Counted from the stretch's first letter, positions 34,869 through 46,000 are shown. The stretch: DNA of 57,301 bases from CAZSWS01 sp964610765 (GCA_964610765.1 CAZSWS010000009.1:1-57301); one strand, 5' to 3'. The notes: generated by a model not told the origin, from the letters alone. Program-made: numbers and translations.

Positions 34869-36656
34869 ATGAAGAATATCCGAAATTTTTGTATTATAGC
34901 ACATATTGACCATGGCAAGAGTACCCTGGCAGATCGTTTGTTAGAGTTTACCAAGACTGTTGAAGGTAAAGAAATGCAGAGTCAGGTACTGGATAGTATG
35001 GATTTAGAGCGTGAGCGTGGTATCACAATTAAAAGCCATGCCATACAAATGAACTATCAATTTGAAGGGGAAGACTATATTTTGAACCTGATAGACACTC
35101 CGGGACACGTGGATTTCTCGTATGAAGTGTCTCGTTCTATCGCTGCGTGTGAAGGTGCTCTTCTAATTGTCGACGCCGCACAAGGAATTCAGGCTCAGAC
35201 CATCTCTAACTTATATATGGCTATAGAGAATGATTTGGAAATTATTCCGATAATAAATAAGATAGACTTACCCAATGCCATGCCTGAAGAGGTCGAAGAC
35301 CAAATTGTCGAACTGTTAGGTAATAAAAGGGAAGACATCATTCGTTCCAGTGGTAAAACGGGCGAGGGGGTAGATGATATTTTAAAAGCTATCATAAAAA
35401 CGGTTCCGGCTCCGAAAGGCGACCCGGATGCTCCGTTACAGTGCTTAATCTTTGACTCGGTGTTCAATCCTTTCAGAGGTATTATTGCCTACTTCAAAGT
35501 AGTTAATGGTGTTATTCGTAAAGGAGACCATGTGAAGTTTATCGCTACCGAAAAAGAGTATGATGCGGATGAAGTAGGTGTGTTAAAACTTACAATGAAT
35601 CCACGAAAGGAAATTCGTACAGGTGATGTGGGGTATATTATATCCGGAATTAAAACGGCCAAGGAAGTGCGTGTGGGTGATACCATTACGCATATAAGTA
35701 ATCCGGCTAAAGACGCTATTGCCGGCTTCCAGGAAGTGAAGCCAATGGTGTTTGCGGGTGTTTATCCAATAGATACGGAAGACTTTGAAAACCTACGTGC
35801 ATCGCTTGAAAAACTACAACTGAACGATGCTTCTTTAACTTTTCAGCCGGAGAGCTCTGCGGCTTTAGGCTTTGGTTTTCGTTGCGGATTTTTAGGCTTG
35901 CTCCATATGGAGATTGTGCAAGAGCGTTTGGATAGGGAGTTTAACATGGATGTGATAACAACCGTTCCTAACGTGTCGTATAAAGTATATGATAAGAAAG
36001 GTAGCTGTAAAGAGGTAGATAATCCAAGCGGTCTGCCGGAGCAGACATTGATTGACCGTATTGAAGAACCCTATATTCGGGCTTCGGTTATTACACAAAC
36101 AGCGTATATCGGTCCTATCATGACTCTTTGCCTAGGTAAGCGCGGAGTGTTGATTAAACAAGACTATATTTCCGGCGATCGGGTAGAGGTGTTTTTTGAT
36201 ATGCCATTGGGAGAGATTGTTATTGACTTCTATGATAAATTAAAGAGTATATCAAAAGGATATGCCTCGTTTGATTATTATTTATATGACTATCGCCCCA
36301 GTAAACTGGTTAAGCTGGATATCTTGTTGAATGGAGAGATGGTAGATGCTTTGTCAACATTGACTCATGTGGATAACAGTGTGACATTCGGACGCCGTAT
36401 GTGTGAGAAACTGAAAGAGCTGATTCCTCGTCAACAGTTTGATATAGCTATTCAAGCCGCTATCGGTTCAAAAATTATTGCTCGTGAGACTATTAAAGCC
36501 GTTCGGAAAGACGTGACTGCCAAATGTTATGGTGGTGATATTTCTCGTAAGCGTAAACTGTTAGAAAAACAGAAAGAAGGTAAGAAGCGTATGAAGCAGA
36601 TTGGAACGGTTGAAGTACCTCAAAAAGCTTTCTTAGCTGTACTGAAACTGGATTGA
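34869..36656 (+). CDS. lepA: Elongation factor 4
   Basis: A ribosomal back-translocase GTPase. G1 AHIDHGKSTL (10-19), G3 DTPGHVDF and G4 NKIDLP are present, and the C-terminus is the LepA-specific domain (KLDILLNGEMVDALS and SRKRKLLEKQKEGKKRMK). It has 595 residues, standard for LepA. It is monocistronic, followed by a very strong bidirectional terminator. Confidence 0.97.
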   Translation: MKNIRNFCIIAHIDHGKSTLADRLLEFTKTVEGKEMQSQVLDSMDLERERGITIKSHAIQMNYQFEGEDYILNLIDTPGHVDFSYEVSRSIAACEGALLIVDAAQGIQAQTISNLYMAIENDLEIIPIINKIDLPNAMPEEVEDQIVELLGNKREDIIRSSGKTGEGVDDILKAIIKTVPAPKGDPDAPLQCLIFDSVFNPFRGIIAYFKVVNGVIRKGDHVKFIATEKEYDADEVGVLKLTMNPRKEIRTGDVGYIISGIKTAKEVRVGDTITHISNPAKDAIAGFQEVKPMVFAGVYPIDTEDFENLRASLEKLQLNDASLTFQPESSAALGFGFRCGFLGLLHMEIVQERLDREFNMDVITTVPNVSYKVYDKKGSCKEVDNPSGLPEQTLIDRIEEPYIRASVITQTAYIGPIMTLCLGKRGVLIKQDYISGDRVEVFFDMPLGEIVIDFYDKLKSISKGYASFDYYLYDYRPSKLVKLDILLNGEMVDALSTLTHVDNSVTFGRRMCEKLKELIPRQQFDIAIQAAIGSKIIARETIKAVRKDVTAKCYGGDISRKRKLLEKQKEGKKRMKQIGTVEVPQKAFLAVLKLD

Positions 36657-36665
36657 TAAAACAGA

Positions 36666-36717
36666 TATATATTAAAAAAGCGTTTAGCTCAGTAGCTAAA
36701 CGCTTTTTTAATATATA
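36666..36717. terminator. Bidirectional terminator with perfect 24-bp stem
   Basis: 36666-36689 pairs perfectly with 36694-36717 around the loop CAGT. The core is AAAAAAGCGTTTAGCT with its complement, so both strands end in six T. It separates lepA from the convergent GH92 gene. Confidence 0.92.
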
Positions 36718-36731
36718 GATAATCTGCCGAT

Positions 36732-38978
36732 TTATTCTGCTGAGCTACCCCAGTCAGTAGGTTGGTTGCCCATTTCAAAGACTAATTCGCCTCCCGATAC
36801 AATAGATTTGAAGTCTATAAATGGTTTGTCTAAAGATTTACCATTCAGTGTGGCAGACTGAATATAAACATTCTCTTTGCTGTTGTTGTGAGCTAAAATG
36901 TGGAAAGTCTTTCCTTCTCCAACTTGAATGGTTGCCTCTTTAAATAACGGACTTCCAATCACATACTTTCCTCCTGCAGGCTCTACCTGATAGAATCCAA
37001 GTGATGAGAGTATGTACCAAGCAGACATTTGCCCCACATCTTCGTTCCCGGATAATCCGGCAGGTTGGTCGTGATACAGGTTCGTGAGCACGTAGCGAGC
37101 TTTCTCGGCTGTTTTCCATTGTTGACCGACATACGGATACATATAGATGATGTGGTGGCTCGGTTCGTTCCCGTGTGCATATTGTCCAATCAAACCGCTA
37201 ATGTCCGGGGATGCTTCTTTGCCTAAGTCGCCCTCAACAATGAAAAGAGAATCCAACTTTTCAATAAAGGCTTCTTTGCTACCGAAAAGATTCACTAAGC
37301 CCTCTGCGTCATGCGGAACTAGCCATGTATATTGCCAGGCGTTTCCTTCAGTATAATCATTTTCACGATGGACGGACTCAAAAGGATTTAAGGGAGTAGG
37401 GCGGAAGTTACCGTCAGCAGATACCCCGCGCATGAAGCGAATAGTCGGGTCATAAAGATGTTCATACGCTTTACTTCGTTTAAGGAACAGCTCATAATCG
37501 TCGGTTTTTCCTAATTGCTGAGCAACCTGTGCAATACACCAATCTGCCAATGCATATTCCATGGTTTTAGCAACTGACTCGTTCTCTTTATCAAAAGGCA
37601 CATAACCTATTTCTCTCATCCATAGCAAGCCCCTTTCGTCTAGTAGTGCAGAGGCTTTCATGGCTTCGTAAGCCAGTTCTTTGTCAAAACCTTCTATTCC
37701 TTTTAGCCATGCATCTGCCACAACAGGAATGCCCGGATTTCCTACCATACAGTTTGTTTCATTCGCCATTAGATGCCATACAGGAAGCTTTCCTTGTTCT
37801 TTGTATATCGTTAGCATGGTGTTGATGATGTCGCTCATTTTCTCCGGATGAATAATAGTCATTAATGGGTGAGCTGCACGATAGGTATCCCATAAAGACA
37901 GGGTTGTGTAATTGACAAATGAAGCTTGTGAGTGGACTTGTTTATCCGTTCCCCAATAATCCCGGTTGACATCGCAAAACTCAGACGGAGCAATCATACT
38001 GTGGTAAAGTGCTGTGTAAAAAACTTTCCGGTCCTGTTCGTTGAGTGCTTCAATAATGACTTTGTTCAACTCCTTATTCCATGCATAATCTGCATCGGCT
38101 ATGGTTTGGGTGAAATCCCACCCCGGTAGTTCGGTTTGCATGTTTAATGCGGCATTGGTTGTACTAACGGGTGATAGGGCTACCTTGACATAAAGAGGTT
38201 CTTTGTCGGAGTTGTCGAATATTAATTCACCGTAAGCTACTTTTTTGACGATGTTATCCTCTTGTTTTCGTTCTATCTCATGGGTTTGAAAAGACTGAAT
38301 AGGTTTAGAGAATACAGCAGAGAAATAAACTCGTTGGTCATTAGCCCAGCCGGACGAACGTCTGAATCCGGAAATCAGGGTGTCGTTTTCTTGCGTGATT
38401 GTTGCATCTACAAAGGCATCCCAGCCAATCCCGTTTTCTAAGTCAATAATTAGTTTAGCCGTTTCATCAGGGTATGTGTATTTATGAAAACCCACTCGCT
38501 TTGTAGCCGTGAGTTCTACATCAATCTTGTATCTGTCTAAGTGTACGGCATAATAGCCCGGTTTAGTTTTTTCGCTGTCATGACTAAACAGCGAGTACAT
38601 GCCTGATTCTGAATCTTCAATATGCCCCCTGCCAATACTCACATTGCCTGTAATCGGCATAAATGAAATATCTCCTAGGTCGCCAATACCTGTTCCACTG
38701 AGGTGCATATGTCCAAAACCATAGATGGTTGAGTCTGAGTAGTGATAGCCGGAGCACCAATCCCATCCTTGAGTGATGTTAGTAGGTCCAAGTTGGACGA
38801 GGCCGAAAGGCACGTTAGCCCCCATAAATACATGTCCGTGGTCGCCAGTTCCAATGTAGGGGTCTACATACTGGGTAAGAGGAATGAGTTTGCCTGCTGA
38901 TTTCCCTCCGTGTTGACAGGAGAGGAGTAGACCGGTAAAAACAATTCCCAATAAAATGAGTGAATAACATTTCTTCAT
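36732..38978 (-). CDS. GH92 alpha-mannosidase lipoprotein
   Basis: A GH92 family exo-alpha-mannosidase (mostly alpha-1,2) that trims N-glycans or yeast mannan. The start at 38978 gives a type II signal peptide with lipobox LLSC. YVDPYIGTGDHGHVFMGANVPFGLVQLGP and the GYHYSDSTIYGFGHMHLSGTG segments are typical of the family, and the C-terminal GNEDVGQMSAWYI contains the catalytic acid region. The open frame extends to 39086, but the lipoprotein start is preferred. It is a stand-alone gene, not part of a SusCD locus here. Confidence 0.94.
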   Translation of the reverse strand: MKKCYSLILLGIVFTGLLLSCQHGGKSAGKLIPLTQYVDPYIGTGDHGHVFMGANVPFGLVQLGPTNITQGWDWCSGYHYSDSTIYGFGHMHLSGTGIGDLGDISFMPITGNVSIGRGHIEDSESGMYSLFSHDSEKTKPGYYAVHLDRYKIDVELTATKRVGFHKYTYPDETAKLIIDLENGIGWDAFVDATITQENDTLISGFRRSSGWANDQRVYFSAVFSKPIQSFQTHEIERKQEDNIVKKVAYGELIFDNSDKEPLYVKVALSPVSTTNAALNMQTELPGWDFTQTIADADYAWNKELNKVIIEALNEQDRKVFYTALYHSMIAPSEFCDVNRDYWGTDKQVHSQASFVNYTTLSLWDTYRAAHPLMTIIHPEKMSDIINTMLTIYKEQGKLPVWHLMANETNCMVGNPGIPVVADAWLKGIEGFDKELAYEAMKASALLDERGLLWMREIGYVPFDKENESVAKTMEYALADWCIAQVAQQLGKTDDYELFLKRSKAYEHLYDPTIRFMRGVSADGNFRPTPLNPFESVHRENDYTEGNAWQYTWLVPHDAEGLVNLFGSKEAFIEKLDSLFIVEGDLGKEASPDISGLIGQYAHGNEPSHHIIYMYPYVGQQWKTAEKARYVLTNLYHDQPAGLSGNEDVGQMSAWYILSSLGFYQVEPAGGKYVIGSPLFKEATIQVGEGKTFHILAHNNSKENVYIQSATLNGKSLDKPFIDFKSIVSGGELVFEMGNQPTDWGSSAE

Positions 38979-39075
38979 AATATACATAGGTCGTATGTGT
39001 TTAAATAGTCTATAAAGGTAGTCCTTTTTACCATAAGCGGTTGTTTGGGTCGCTGAACTTTCATAGCCTAAACCA

Positions 39076-39116
39076 TAAAAAATCACCCTCAGCTTATTTC
39101 AAGCAGTGAGGGTGAT
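39076..39116 (-). terminator. Terminator of hppA
   Basis: ATCACCCTCA (39082-39091) pairs with TGAGGGTGAT (39107-39116); on the minus strand it is followed by a T-run. It lies just after the hppA stop. Confidence 0.85.
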
Positions 39117-39140
39117 TGAGTGGATATTAGTAATGTCTTT

Positions 39141-41567
39141 TTATTCAGCAGTCTCCATAACTACTTTTTCTCCAATAGGTATTCTCATTCTGTAGAAGGA
39201 TCTCCAAACAAATACGAGTCCGAGTATCAAAAATGGAATAGCAATATAGATTGAATAGTCACTTTCCGGATTACTCCGCATTTCAATACATATCTCAGTG
39301 GCTAACAGACCAAATAAGGTGGAGAATTTAATAATGGGGTTTAAGGAAACGGATGACGTGTCTTTGAATGGGTCACCTACCGTATCCCCAATAACAACAG
39401 CTTCATGAAGTGGAGAATTCTTTTCTTTTAAATCTACTTCAACTACCTTTTTGGCATTATCCCAGCTTCCTCCTGCATTAGCCATGTAGATGGCTTGGAA
39501 CAAACCGAATACAGCTATGGATACTAAGTATGAAACAAAGAAGTTAGGATCCATAAAGGCAAAAGCCAGTGTGAGTGAGATAAGCGCAATGAAGATGTTC
39601 CACATGCCTTTTTGAGCATAGAGCGTGCAAATCTTAACCACGGCGATTGAGTCTTCAATATCTGCTTCTTTTTTATTCATATTGAAGGTTTTCTTGATAA
39701 ACTCAACAGCTCGATAAGCTCCGGTTGTAACCGCTTGCATAGATGCGCCGCTGAACCAGAAAATAACGGCTCCTCCACATATAAATCCGAGTAAAACAGG
39801 TGCGTCTGTCAGTGAAAGCTGCAATAGTCCGGCTTTCTCTAAGAGAAGGATGATGGAGAAAATCATCGTAGTAGCTCCTACAACAGCGGTTCCAATAAGC
39901 ACCGGTTTAGCTGTAGCTTTAAAGGTGTTTCCGGCAGAGTCATTAGCTTCCAGATAATGTTTCCCTAATTCAAAATCGGGTTCAAAACCAAAATCTTTCT
40001 TTATTTCTTCAGAGATGTTGGGGATATCTTCAATTTGTGAAAGTTCGAAAACAGACTGTGCATTGTCTGTAACCGGTCCATAGCTATCAACAGCAATGGT
40101 GACCGGTCCCATACATAAGAAGCCAAAGGCTACTAAACCAAAGGCGAAGATGCTGGCGTGTGCTCCTAGAATAGCTTCAAGCCCCATTCCTGATGTGAAA
40201 TAGGCAATAACCATTAAGCCAACGATGAGTAAGCCAGTCCAAAACGCACTGAAGTTACCGGCCACAATACCGGATAGTATATTTAGCGAAGGACCACCTT
40301 CACGTGAAGCGGTGACAATCTCTTGTACATGTGCAGATTTTGAACTGGTGAATGCTTTGGTGAATTCAGGGATTAAGACGGCAGCCAATGTTCCACAACT
40401 GATGATAATGGCAAGTTTTAGCCAAAGTGTAGTATCTTCCATGTCGCCTAGCAATAGATGACTCATGAAGAAAGTAGCTGAAATACAAAGAATAGCTGCA
40501 ATTCGAATTAAACGCATCAAGGGTGCTTCAAAATCGAACATTTTCTTTTTAGCATAAAGCTTTTTGGATATACCTTGATTAATGAAGAAAGCACAACCGG
40601 ATAAGAAGTCCATTAGGAAGCGCATACCAAAAATCCAAACGATAAGCTTTGCTTGAATATGTGGATCGGCTACGGCCAATGTTATAAAAGTAATCAATGC
40701 AACGCCCGTCACGCCGTATGTTTCAAATCCGTCAGCCGTAGGACCTACGCTATCACCGGCGTTATCTCCTGTACAGTCGGCAATAACTCCCGGATTTCTG
40801 GGGTCGTCTTCTTTTACTTTGAACACCACTTTCATCAAGTCAGATCCAATGTCTGCAATCTTAGTAAAGATACCGCCGGCAATGCGGAGAGCACTTGCTC
40901 CTAAAGACTCGCCAATTGCAAATCCCAGAAAGCATATTCCTACAATTTCACGAGGTACGAATAGCAAAATAAAGACCATCATAACCAGTTCCAACGAGAT
41001 AAGGAACAAGCCAACACTCATGCCGGCACGTAATGGAATGTTGACCACATCTAGTGGGCGACCTCTTAGAGAGGCAAACGTGGTACGTGCATTTGCATAG
41101 GTGTTCACCCGTATGCCATACCAGGCAACTGCATAAGACCCTGCCATTCCTATAATAGAATATAGCAAGACTTGAAATACGACCGAGAATGACTGACCAA
41201 TCAGCCCAAAGAAATAGACACAAAGAACGGCCGCTATAATAACAAAGAGCATGATTAAAAAACGTCCTTGCTGAATTAGATAGGTGCGGCAGGTGGCATA
41301 AATAGTGCTGGCCACTTTAAGCATGGATTCGTGTGCAGGAAGTTTTTTGATTTGTTGAAATAAATACAAGCTGATACCTAGCGTTCCGGTAATAATCAAA
41401 GCACCATAAAAAAGAAAATCCCAAGAGCTAATAGCTTTTCCTAAGATGTGAAAGGTGCCCTCGTGTAAATCAGGGATGGCTAAGTTTACTTCGCTGGCTT
41501 GTAGCAGGGGAAGACATGCAAAGAGCATGAATAGCATAAGACCAAAAACATTTTTAAGTTTTTTCAT
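39141..41567 (-). CDS. hppA: Membrane-bound ion-pumping pyrophosphatase
   Basis: An 808-residue membrane pyrophosphatase that couples PPi hydrolysis to H+ and/or Na+ pumping. About 16 hydrophobic helices are visible. Substrate motifs include DDPRNPGVIADCTGDNAGDSVG, near KVKED, and a second aspartate cluster in GDTVGDPFKDT. The length exceeds many homologues owing to an N-terminal extension and longer loops. The segment GNTFKAT has a lysine where K+-dependent enzymes are described to have alanine, if my alignment is right. Ion specificity cannot be decided here. Confidence 0.92.
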   Translation of the reverse strand: MKKLKNVFGLMLFMLFACLPLLQASEVNLAIPDLHEGTFHILGKAISSWDFLFYGALIITGTLGISLYLFQQIKKLPAHESMLKVASTIYATCRTYLIQQGRFLIMLFVIIAAVLCVYFFGLIGQSFSVVFQVLLYSIIGMAGSYAVAWYGIRVNTYANARTTFASLRGRPLDVVNIPLRAGMSVGLFLISLELVMMVFILLFVPREIVGICFLGFAIGESLGASALRIAGGIFTKIADIGSDLMKVVFKVKEDDPRNPGVIADCTGDNAGDSVGPTADGFETYGVTGVALITFITLAVADPHIQAKLIVWIFGMRFLMDFLSGCAFFINQGISKKLYAKKKMFDFEAPLMRLIRIAAILCISATFFMSHLLLGDMEDTTLWLKLAIIISCGTLAAVLIPEFTKAFTSSKSAHVQEIVTASREGGPSLNILSGIVAGNFSAFWTGLLIVGLMVIAYFTSGMGLEAILGAHASIFAFGLVAFGFLCMGPVTIAVDSYGPVTDNAQSVFELSQIEDIPNISEEIKKDFGFEPDFELGKHYLEANDSAGNTFKATAKPVLIGTAVVGATTMIFSIILLLEKAGLLQLSLTDAPVLLGFICGGAVIFWFSGASMQAVTTGAYRAVEFIKKTFNMNKKEADIEDSIAVVKICTLYAQKGMWNIFIALISLTLAFAFMDPNFFVSYLVSIAVFGLFQAIYMANAGGSWDNAKKVVEVDLKEKNSPLHEAVVIGDTVGDPFKDTSSVSLNPIIKFSTLFGLLATEICIEMRSNPESDYSIYIAIPFLILGLVFVWRSFYRMRIPIGEKVVMETAE

Positions 41568-41889
41568 GGAAAACGGTTTTTTTAATTATACGTTGGTTAA
41601 AGACATATTTTAAGATTAAGCTAGGGTGAAGAATATGAAAACTTTACCCCAAAATATTATAATTCCAACAAAATTACAAAACATTTTATGCCGTTATACT
41701 TTTCTTCTTATGCTTTACAATCTGTTTTTACACCCGAATGTTGAATGATTGTTAAGATTATGCCCATCACTGAGTATTGATTTGATGATGCTTTTAGCGA
41801 CTGAATTATTTGATTATTTTTGACTTATGAATATATAGTATGAAATAAGTGTGATTTATAATTGCTTATTAATTAAAGAAAATTAAACG
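41568..41889. other. Intergenic region between divergent hppA and msrA
   Basis: These 322 bp are AT-rich, with no ORF or RNA gene recognised. They hold a possible -7 box for hppA (41676-41669, TAATTTTG on the minus strand) and one for msrA (41815-41822, TATTTTTG). Neither has a convincing -33 box. Confidence 0.5.
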
Positions 41890-42369
41890 ATGAAGACAGC
41901 GTATTTTGCATCCGGATGCTTTTGGGGAACAGAATATCACTTTGAACAGATGGTGGGCGTTATGCGTACCGCTGTAGGATATATGGGAGGACACGTCAAG
42001 AATCCTACTTATAAAGAAGTGTGTGGAGGGAAAACAGGTCATTTAGAAACAACCCAAGTAGCGTATGATCCGGAGAAAGTTAGTTATGAAGAGTTACTTC
42101 AATTGTTTTTTGAAACGCATGACTTTGCGCAAACAGACGGGCAAGGACCGGATATCGGGTCGCAATATTTGTCTTGTATTTTTTATACGGATGAGTCTGA
42201 AAAGAAATTGAGTGAATCTTATGTAAAGAAATTAGAAAAGCTGGGCTTTAAACCCGCTACACAACTTCGTCCGGCTGTTGAGTTTTGGCGGGCTGAGGAG
42301 TATCACCAACAATACTACCGCCAAAAAGGCACGACGCCTTATTGTCATATCTATCGGAAAATATTCTGA
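41890..42369 (+). CDS. msrA: Peptide methionine sulfoxide reductase A
   Basis: Reduces methionine-S-sulfoxide. The GCFWG motif carries the catalytic C10 near the N-terminus, with no signal peptide, so it acts in the cytoplasm. The remaining family segments AVGYMGG, FFETHD and QGPDIGSQYLS are present. Length 159. No resolving-Cys-rich C-terminal tail and no fused MsrB domain. Confidence 0.95.
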   Translation: MKTAYFASGCFWGTEYHFEQMVGVMRTAVGYMGGHVKNPTYKEVCGGKTGHLETTQVAYDPEKVSYEELLQLFFETHDFAQTDGQGPDIGSQYLSCIFYTDESEKKLSESYVKKLEKLGFKPATQLRPAVEFWRAEEYHQQYYRQKGTTPYCHIYRKIF

Positions 42370-42412
42370 TTTATCAAGAATTATCTTTGGCTTATGGTCG
42401 AAGTCTATAAAT

Positions 42413-42453
42413 AAAGAAAGGGTTGCTTGTCGAAACAAACAACCCTTTTCTTT
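42413..42453. terminator. Terminator between msrA and rplS
   Basis: AAAGAAAGGGTTG (42413-42425) pairs with CAACCCTTTTCTTT (42440-42453), with T-rich arms on both strands, so it can serve both convergent genes. Confidence 0.75.
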
Positions 42454-42469
42454 ATCTTTCTGTATTTGA

Positions 42470-42817
42470 TTAGAATCTTTTTTCTTTGATTCTAGCTCTT
42501 TTACCGGTACGTTCGCGTAGGTAATAAAGTTTTGTTCTACGTACTTTACCCACTTTGTTTATAGTGATGTTTTCAATAAAAGGTGAATCCATCGGGAAAA
42601 TTCTTTCTACACCAATGTTTTCAGACATTTTACGAACAGTGAATCTCTTTTTATCTCCATTACCGGAAATGCGAATCACTACACCTCTGTACTGCTGGAT
42701 ACGTTCTTTGCTACCTTCTCTAATACGGTAAGAAACAGTAATTGTATCACCGCTTTTGAATGCGGGATGTTCTCTTTTAGTTGCAAAAGCCTCTTCTGCT
42801 ACTTTAATTAAGTTCAT
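42470..42817 (-). CDS. rplS: 50S ribosomal protein L19
   Basis: A ribosomal protein at the 30S-50S interface. MNLIKVAEEAFA from ATG 42817 begins the conserved sequence, and QQYRGVVIRISG and the C-terminal RAKLYYLRERTGKRARIKEKR-like tail are diagnostic. Length 115 is normal. The frame is open to 42970, but those extra residues do not belong to L19. A promoter at 42935-42904 gives a leader of about 85 nt. Confidence 0.96.
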   Translation of the reverse strand: MNLIKVAEEAFATKREHPAFKSGDTITVSYRIREGSKERIQQYRGVVIRISGNGDKKRFTVRKMSENIGVERIFPMDSPFIENITINKVGKVRRTKLYYLRERTGKRARIKEKRF

Positions 42818-42903
42818 TTTGTTAGCTTTAAATAAAGTGTTTATAAAAACAAAACGCAATGTAAAAGGGCAACTCTTCCCTCCAGAGATTGCGTAAAGCG
42901 GTG

Positions 42904-42935
42904 CAAAGTAATGAAATATTTTCTTGACAAACAAA
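42904..42935 (-). promoter_or_regulatory. Promoter of rplS
   Basis: On the minus strand TTTG (42935-42932), 20 bp, then TTACTTTG (42911-42904), one base off TAnnTTTG. The leader of about 85 nt could carry ribosomal-protein autoregulation, but no structure is certain. Confidence 0.45.
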
Positions 42936-42987
42936 TCTTTATCTTCCCTTTTTCTCTCAAAGTAAGTCAAATGCCCGATTTATTAAT

Positions 42988-42995
42988 TAGTTTTG
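42988..42995 (+). promoter_or_regulatory. -7 box of the GH31 gene
   Basis: TAGTTTTG fits TAnnTTTG, 79 nt before the ATG. It lies back-to-back with the rplS promoter. Confidence 0.35.
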
Positions 42996-43074
42996 TGAAG
43001 ATAATTCATGGTGAAGCCTTTTATTCATGATGTCCATCTTATGCGAAACTATAAATACATTTAATTAAATAAAC

Positions 43075-46000
43075 ATGATGCTCGAGAAATCATTTCGTAT
43101 TATCCAAAAACTTTTATTGACATTCGTTTGTCTAACGCCTTTTGTGTTTTCTGTAGAGGCTCAAACTCCCGATGCTAATCGGTTGTCTGTTAATCAGGAA
43201 TTACCCACTATTACGGGTGCCCGGCAAATAAATCCTACGACGGTGGAGGTGCTGTTTTCTGATGATCAAATATTGGTGCTTGATTTTTATGGCTCTAATA
43301 TCTTCCGCATGTTTCAAGACAATGAAGGAGGTATTATGCGCGATCCGGAGGCAAAACCAGAAGCTCAGATATTAGTAGATAATCCTCGAAAAGCAGTGAA
43401 TGACTTATTGCTTACAGATGATGCTTCTGCTGTAACTATAACCACCGACAAGATAGCTATTCGATTCGACAAGGCTACAACGTTATTTACCATCACTAAT
43501 TTGCTAACTGATGCAGTTGTTGTAGAAGAGATATCCCCTATATCTATCGAAAAAGATAAATCAGTATTGAAATTCAAAGAACATGCAGATGAGTATTTTT
43601 ATGGAGGAGGGGTGCAGAATGGTCGTTTCTCGCACAAAGGAAAAGTGATATCCATCGAAAATCAAAACAGTTGGACTGATGGAGGCGTAGCTTCACCTAC
43701 ACCATTCTATTGGTCAACCCAAGGATATGGAGTGATGTGGTATACTTTCAAGAAAGGTAAATACGATTTTGGTGCAAATGAAAAAGGGGTCGTAGAGCTT
43801 CATCATGAAGCCGGCTACCTGGACGTCTTTTTAATGATAAATGATGGAATAGTAGCTTTGTTGAATGATTTTTATCAGTTGACCGGTAATCCGGTATTGC
43901 TGCCTAAGTTTGGTTTTTATCAAGGTCACCTGAATGCTTACAACCGAGATTACTGGGTGGAAGATGAGAATGGAATCCTCTTTGAAGACGGGAAGAAGTA
44001 TAAAGAAAGTCAAAAAGATAATGGTGGAGTTAAAGAATCACTGAATGGTGAGAAAGACAATTACCAGTTTTCTGCCCGTGCGGTAATTGATAGATATAAA
44101 GCGCATGATATGCCTTTGGGTTGGTTGTTGCCAAACGACGGATATGGTGCCGGATATGGACAGACAGGCACACTGAAAGGCAATATAAAAAACTTAAGAG
44201 AACTAACCGACTATGCCATGGAACAAGGGGTGCAAATAGGTCTATGGACACAGTCAGACCTGTATCCCAATCCGAAAGTAGAGCCATTATTGCAACGAGA
44301 TATTATTAAAGAAGTAAGAGATGCAGGGGTTCGGTTATTAAAAACGGACGTTGCATGGGTGGGAGCAGGCTATTCATTTGGTTTGAATGGCGTGTCTAAT
44401 GTTGCACATGTGATGAGCTATTATGGAAACAATAGTCGCCCGTTCATTATTTCGTTAGACGGTTGGGCGGGAACGCAGCGTTATGCCGGGATTTGGTCAG
44501 GCGACCAGACCGGGGGTGCTTGGGAGTATATTCGTTTCCATATTCCCACTTACATCGGTTCCGGACTTTCCGGACAGCCCAATATATCCTCCGATATGGA
44601 CGGTATCTTTGGCGGAAATAAGCCGATTATCAATACACGCGACTTTCAATGGAAAACATTCAGCCCCATGGAGCTCAATATGGATGGTTGGGGAGCGAAT
44701 CCCAAATATCCACATGCTTTAGGTGAGTCTGCTACCTCCATCAATCGCTGGTATTTAAAGTGGAAGTCAGAGTTGATGCCCTATGCATATAGTATTGCTG
44801 AAGAATCCATTGACGGACTACCTATGATACGTGCTATGTTTTTGGAGTACCCTAATTCGTATACGAAAGGGAAGGCTACCCAATATCAGTTTATGTATGG
44901 CCCTTACTTCCTGATTGCTCCTATCTATCAGGAAACAAATACCGACGAGCAAGGAAATGATATCCGACACGGCATTTATCTGCCCGAAGGTCAATGGATA
45001 GACTACTTTACAGGCGAACTGTATGAAGGTGGTCGTATCTTGAACTGCTACGATGCTCCTTTGTGGAAGTTGCCGGTCTTTGTGAAAAACGGAGCTATTA
45101 TCCCATTGGTGAATCCGAATAATAATCCTACGGAAATCAACCAAAATCACCGCATTTTTGAGGTATATCCTTACGGAAACACATCGTTCACGCTATATGA
45201 TGATGATGGCTTGACCGAAGAATATCGATTGGGAAAGTCAGCTACTACACAAATAGAATCATCAGTTTCGGGTAATGGAAAAGCTACAATATCGATACAT
45301 CCGTCAGTAGGTGACTTTACGGACTTTGTGAAAGAGCAATCTACGGAGTTTCGTGTGAATGTGACGCAAAAGCCTAAAAAGATTCACGCCTCTATCGGGA
45401 AGAAAAAAGTGAAGATTAAAGAAGCTGCTAGTTTAGAGGAATTTATGCGTAGTGAGAATGCTTATTTTTATGAAGCAGCTCCTAATTTGAATAAATATGC
45501 AACCCCGGGAAGTGACTTTGAAAAAGAAGTTATTACCAAGAATCCGTTGCTTTTCGTAAAACTGGCTTCTGTAGATATTACGACTACTCCGGTTACTGTT
45601 AGCATAGATGGATTTAAATATAATCCGCAGGATAATCAACACATTCATGCAGGAAGTGTAACTCCTCCGACCAACGCAGGCGTAACCGAAGAGAATACGG
45701 AGGCGTATACGTTGATGCCTACTTGGGATAAGGTTGCTAACGCCGACTATTATGAGATTGCCTTGAAGGATATGATTTATAGTACCATCCGACAAGAAGA
45801 GCTGTTATTTGATGGTTTAGAAGCTGAAACAACGTATGATTTTCAGATACGCTCAGTCAATAAAGACGGATATTCAGATTGGCATCCTTTTGCAGCAACA
45901 ACTAAAAGCAATCCCTTGGAGTTTGCAATTCAAGGTATTATTGCAGAGTCTTCGGCTTTAGCCCAAGGGCGTTCATCCAGTGTAGCTAAACTGTTTGATT

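Noticed and set aside
38979..39086. N-terminal extension of the GH92 protein
   Set aside because: The lipoprotein signal peptide begins at 38978; upstream residues are not signal-like.
42818..42970. N-terminal extension of L19
   Set aside because: Contains the rplS promoter and does not resemble L19.
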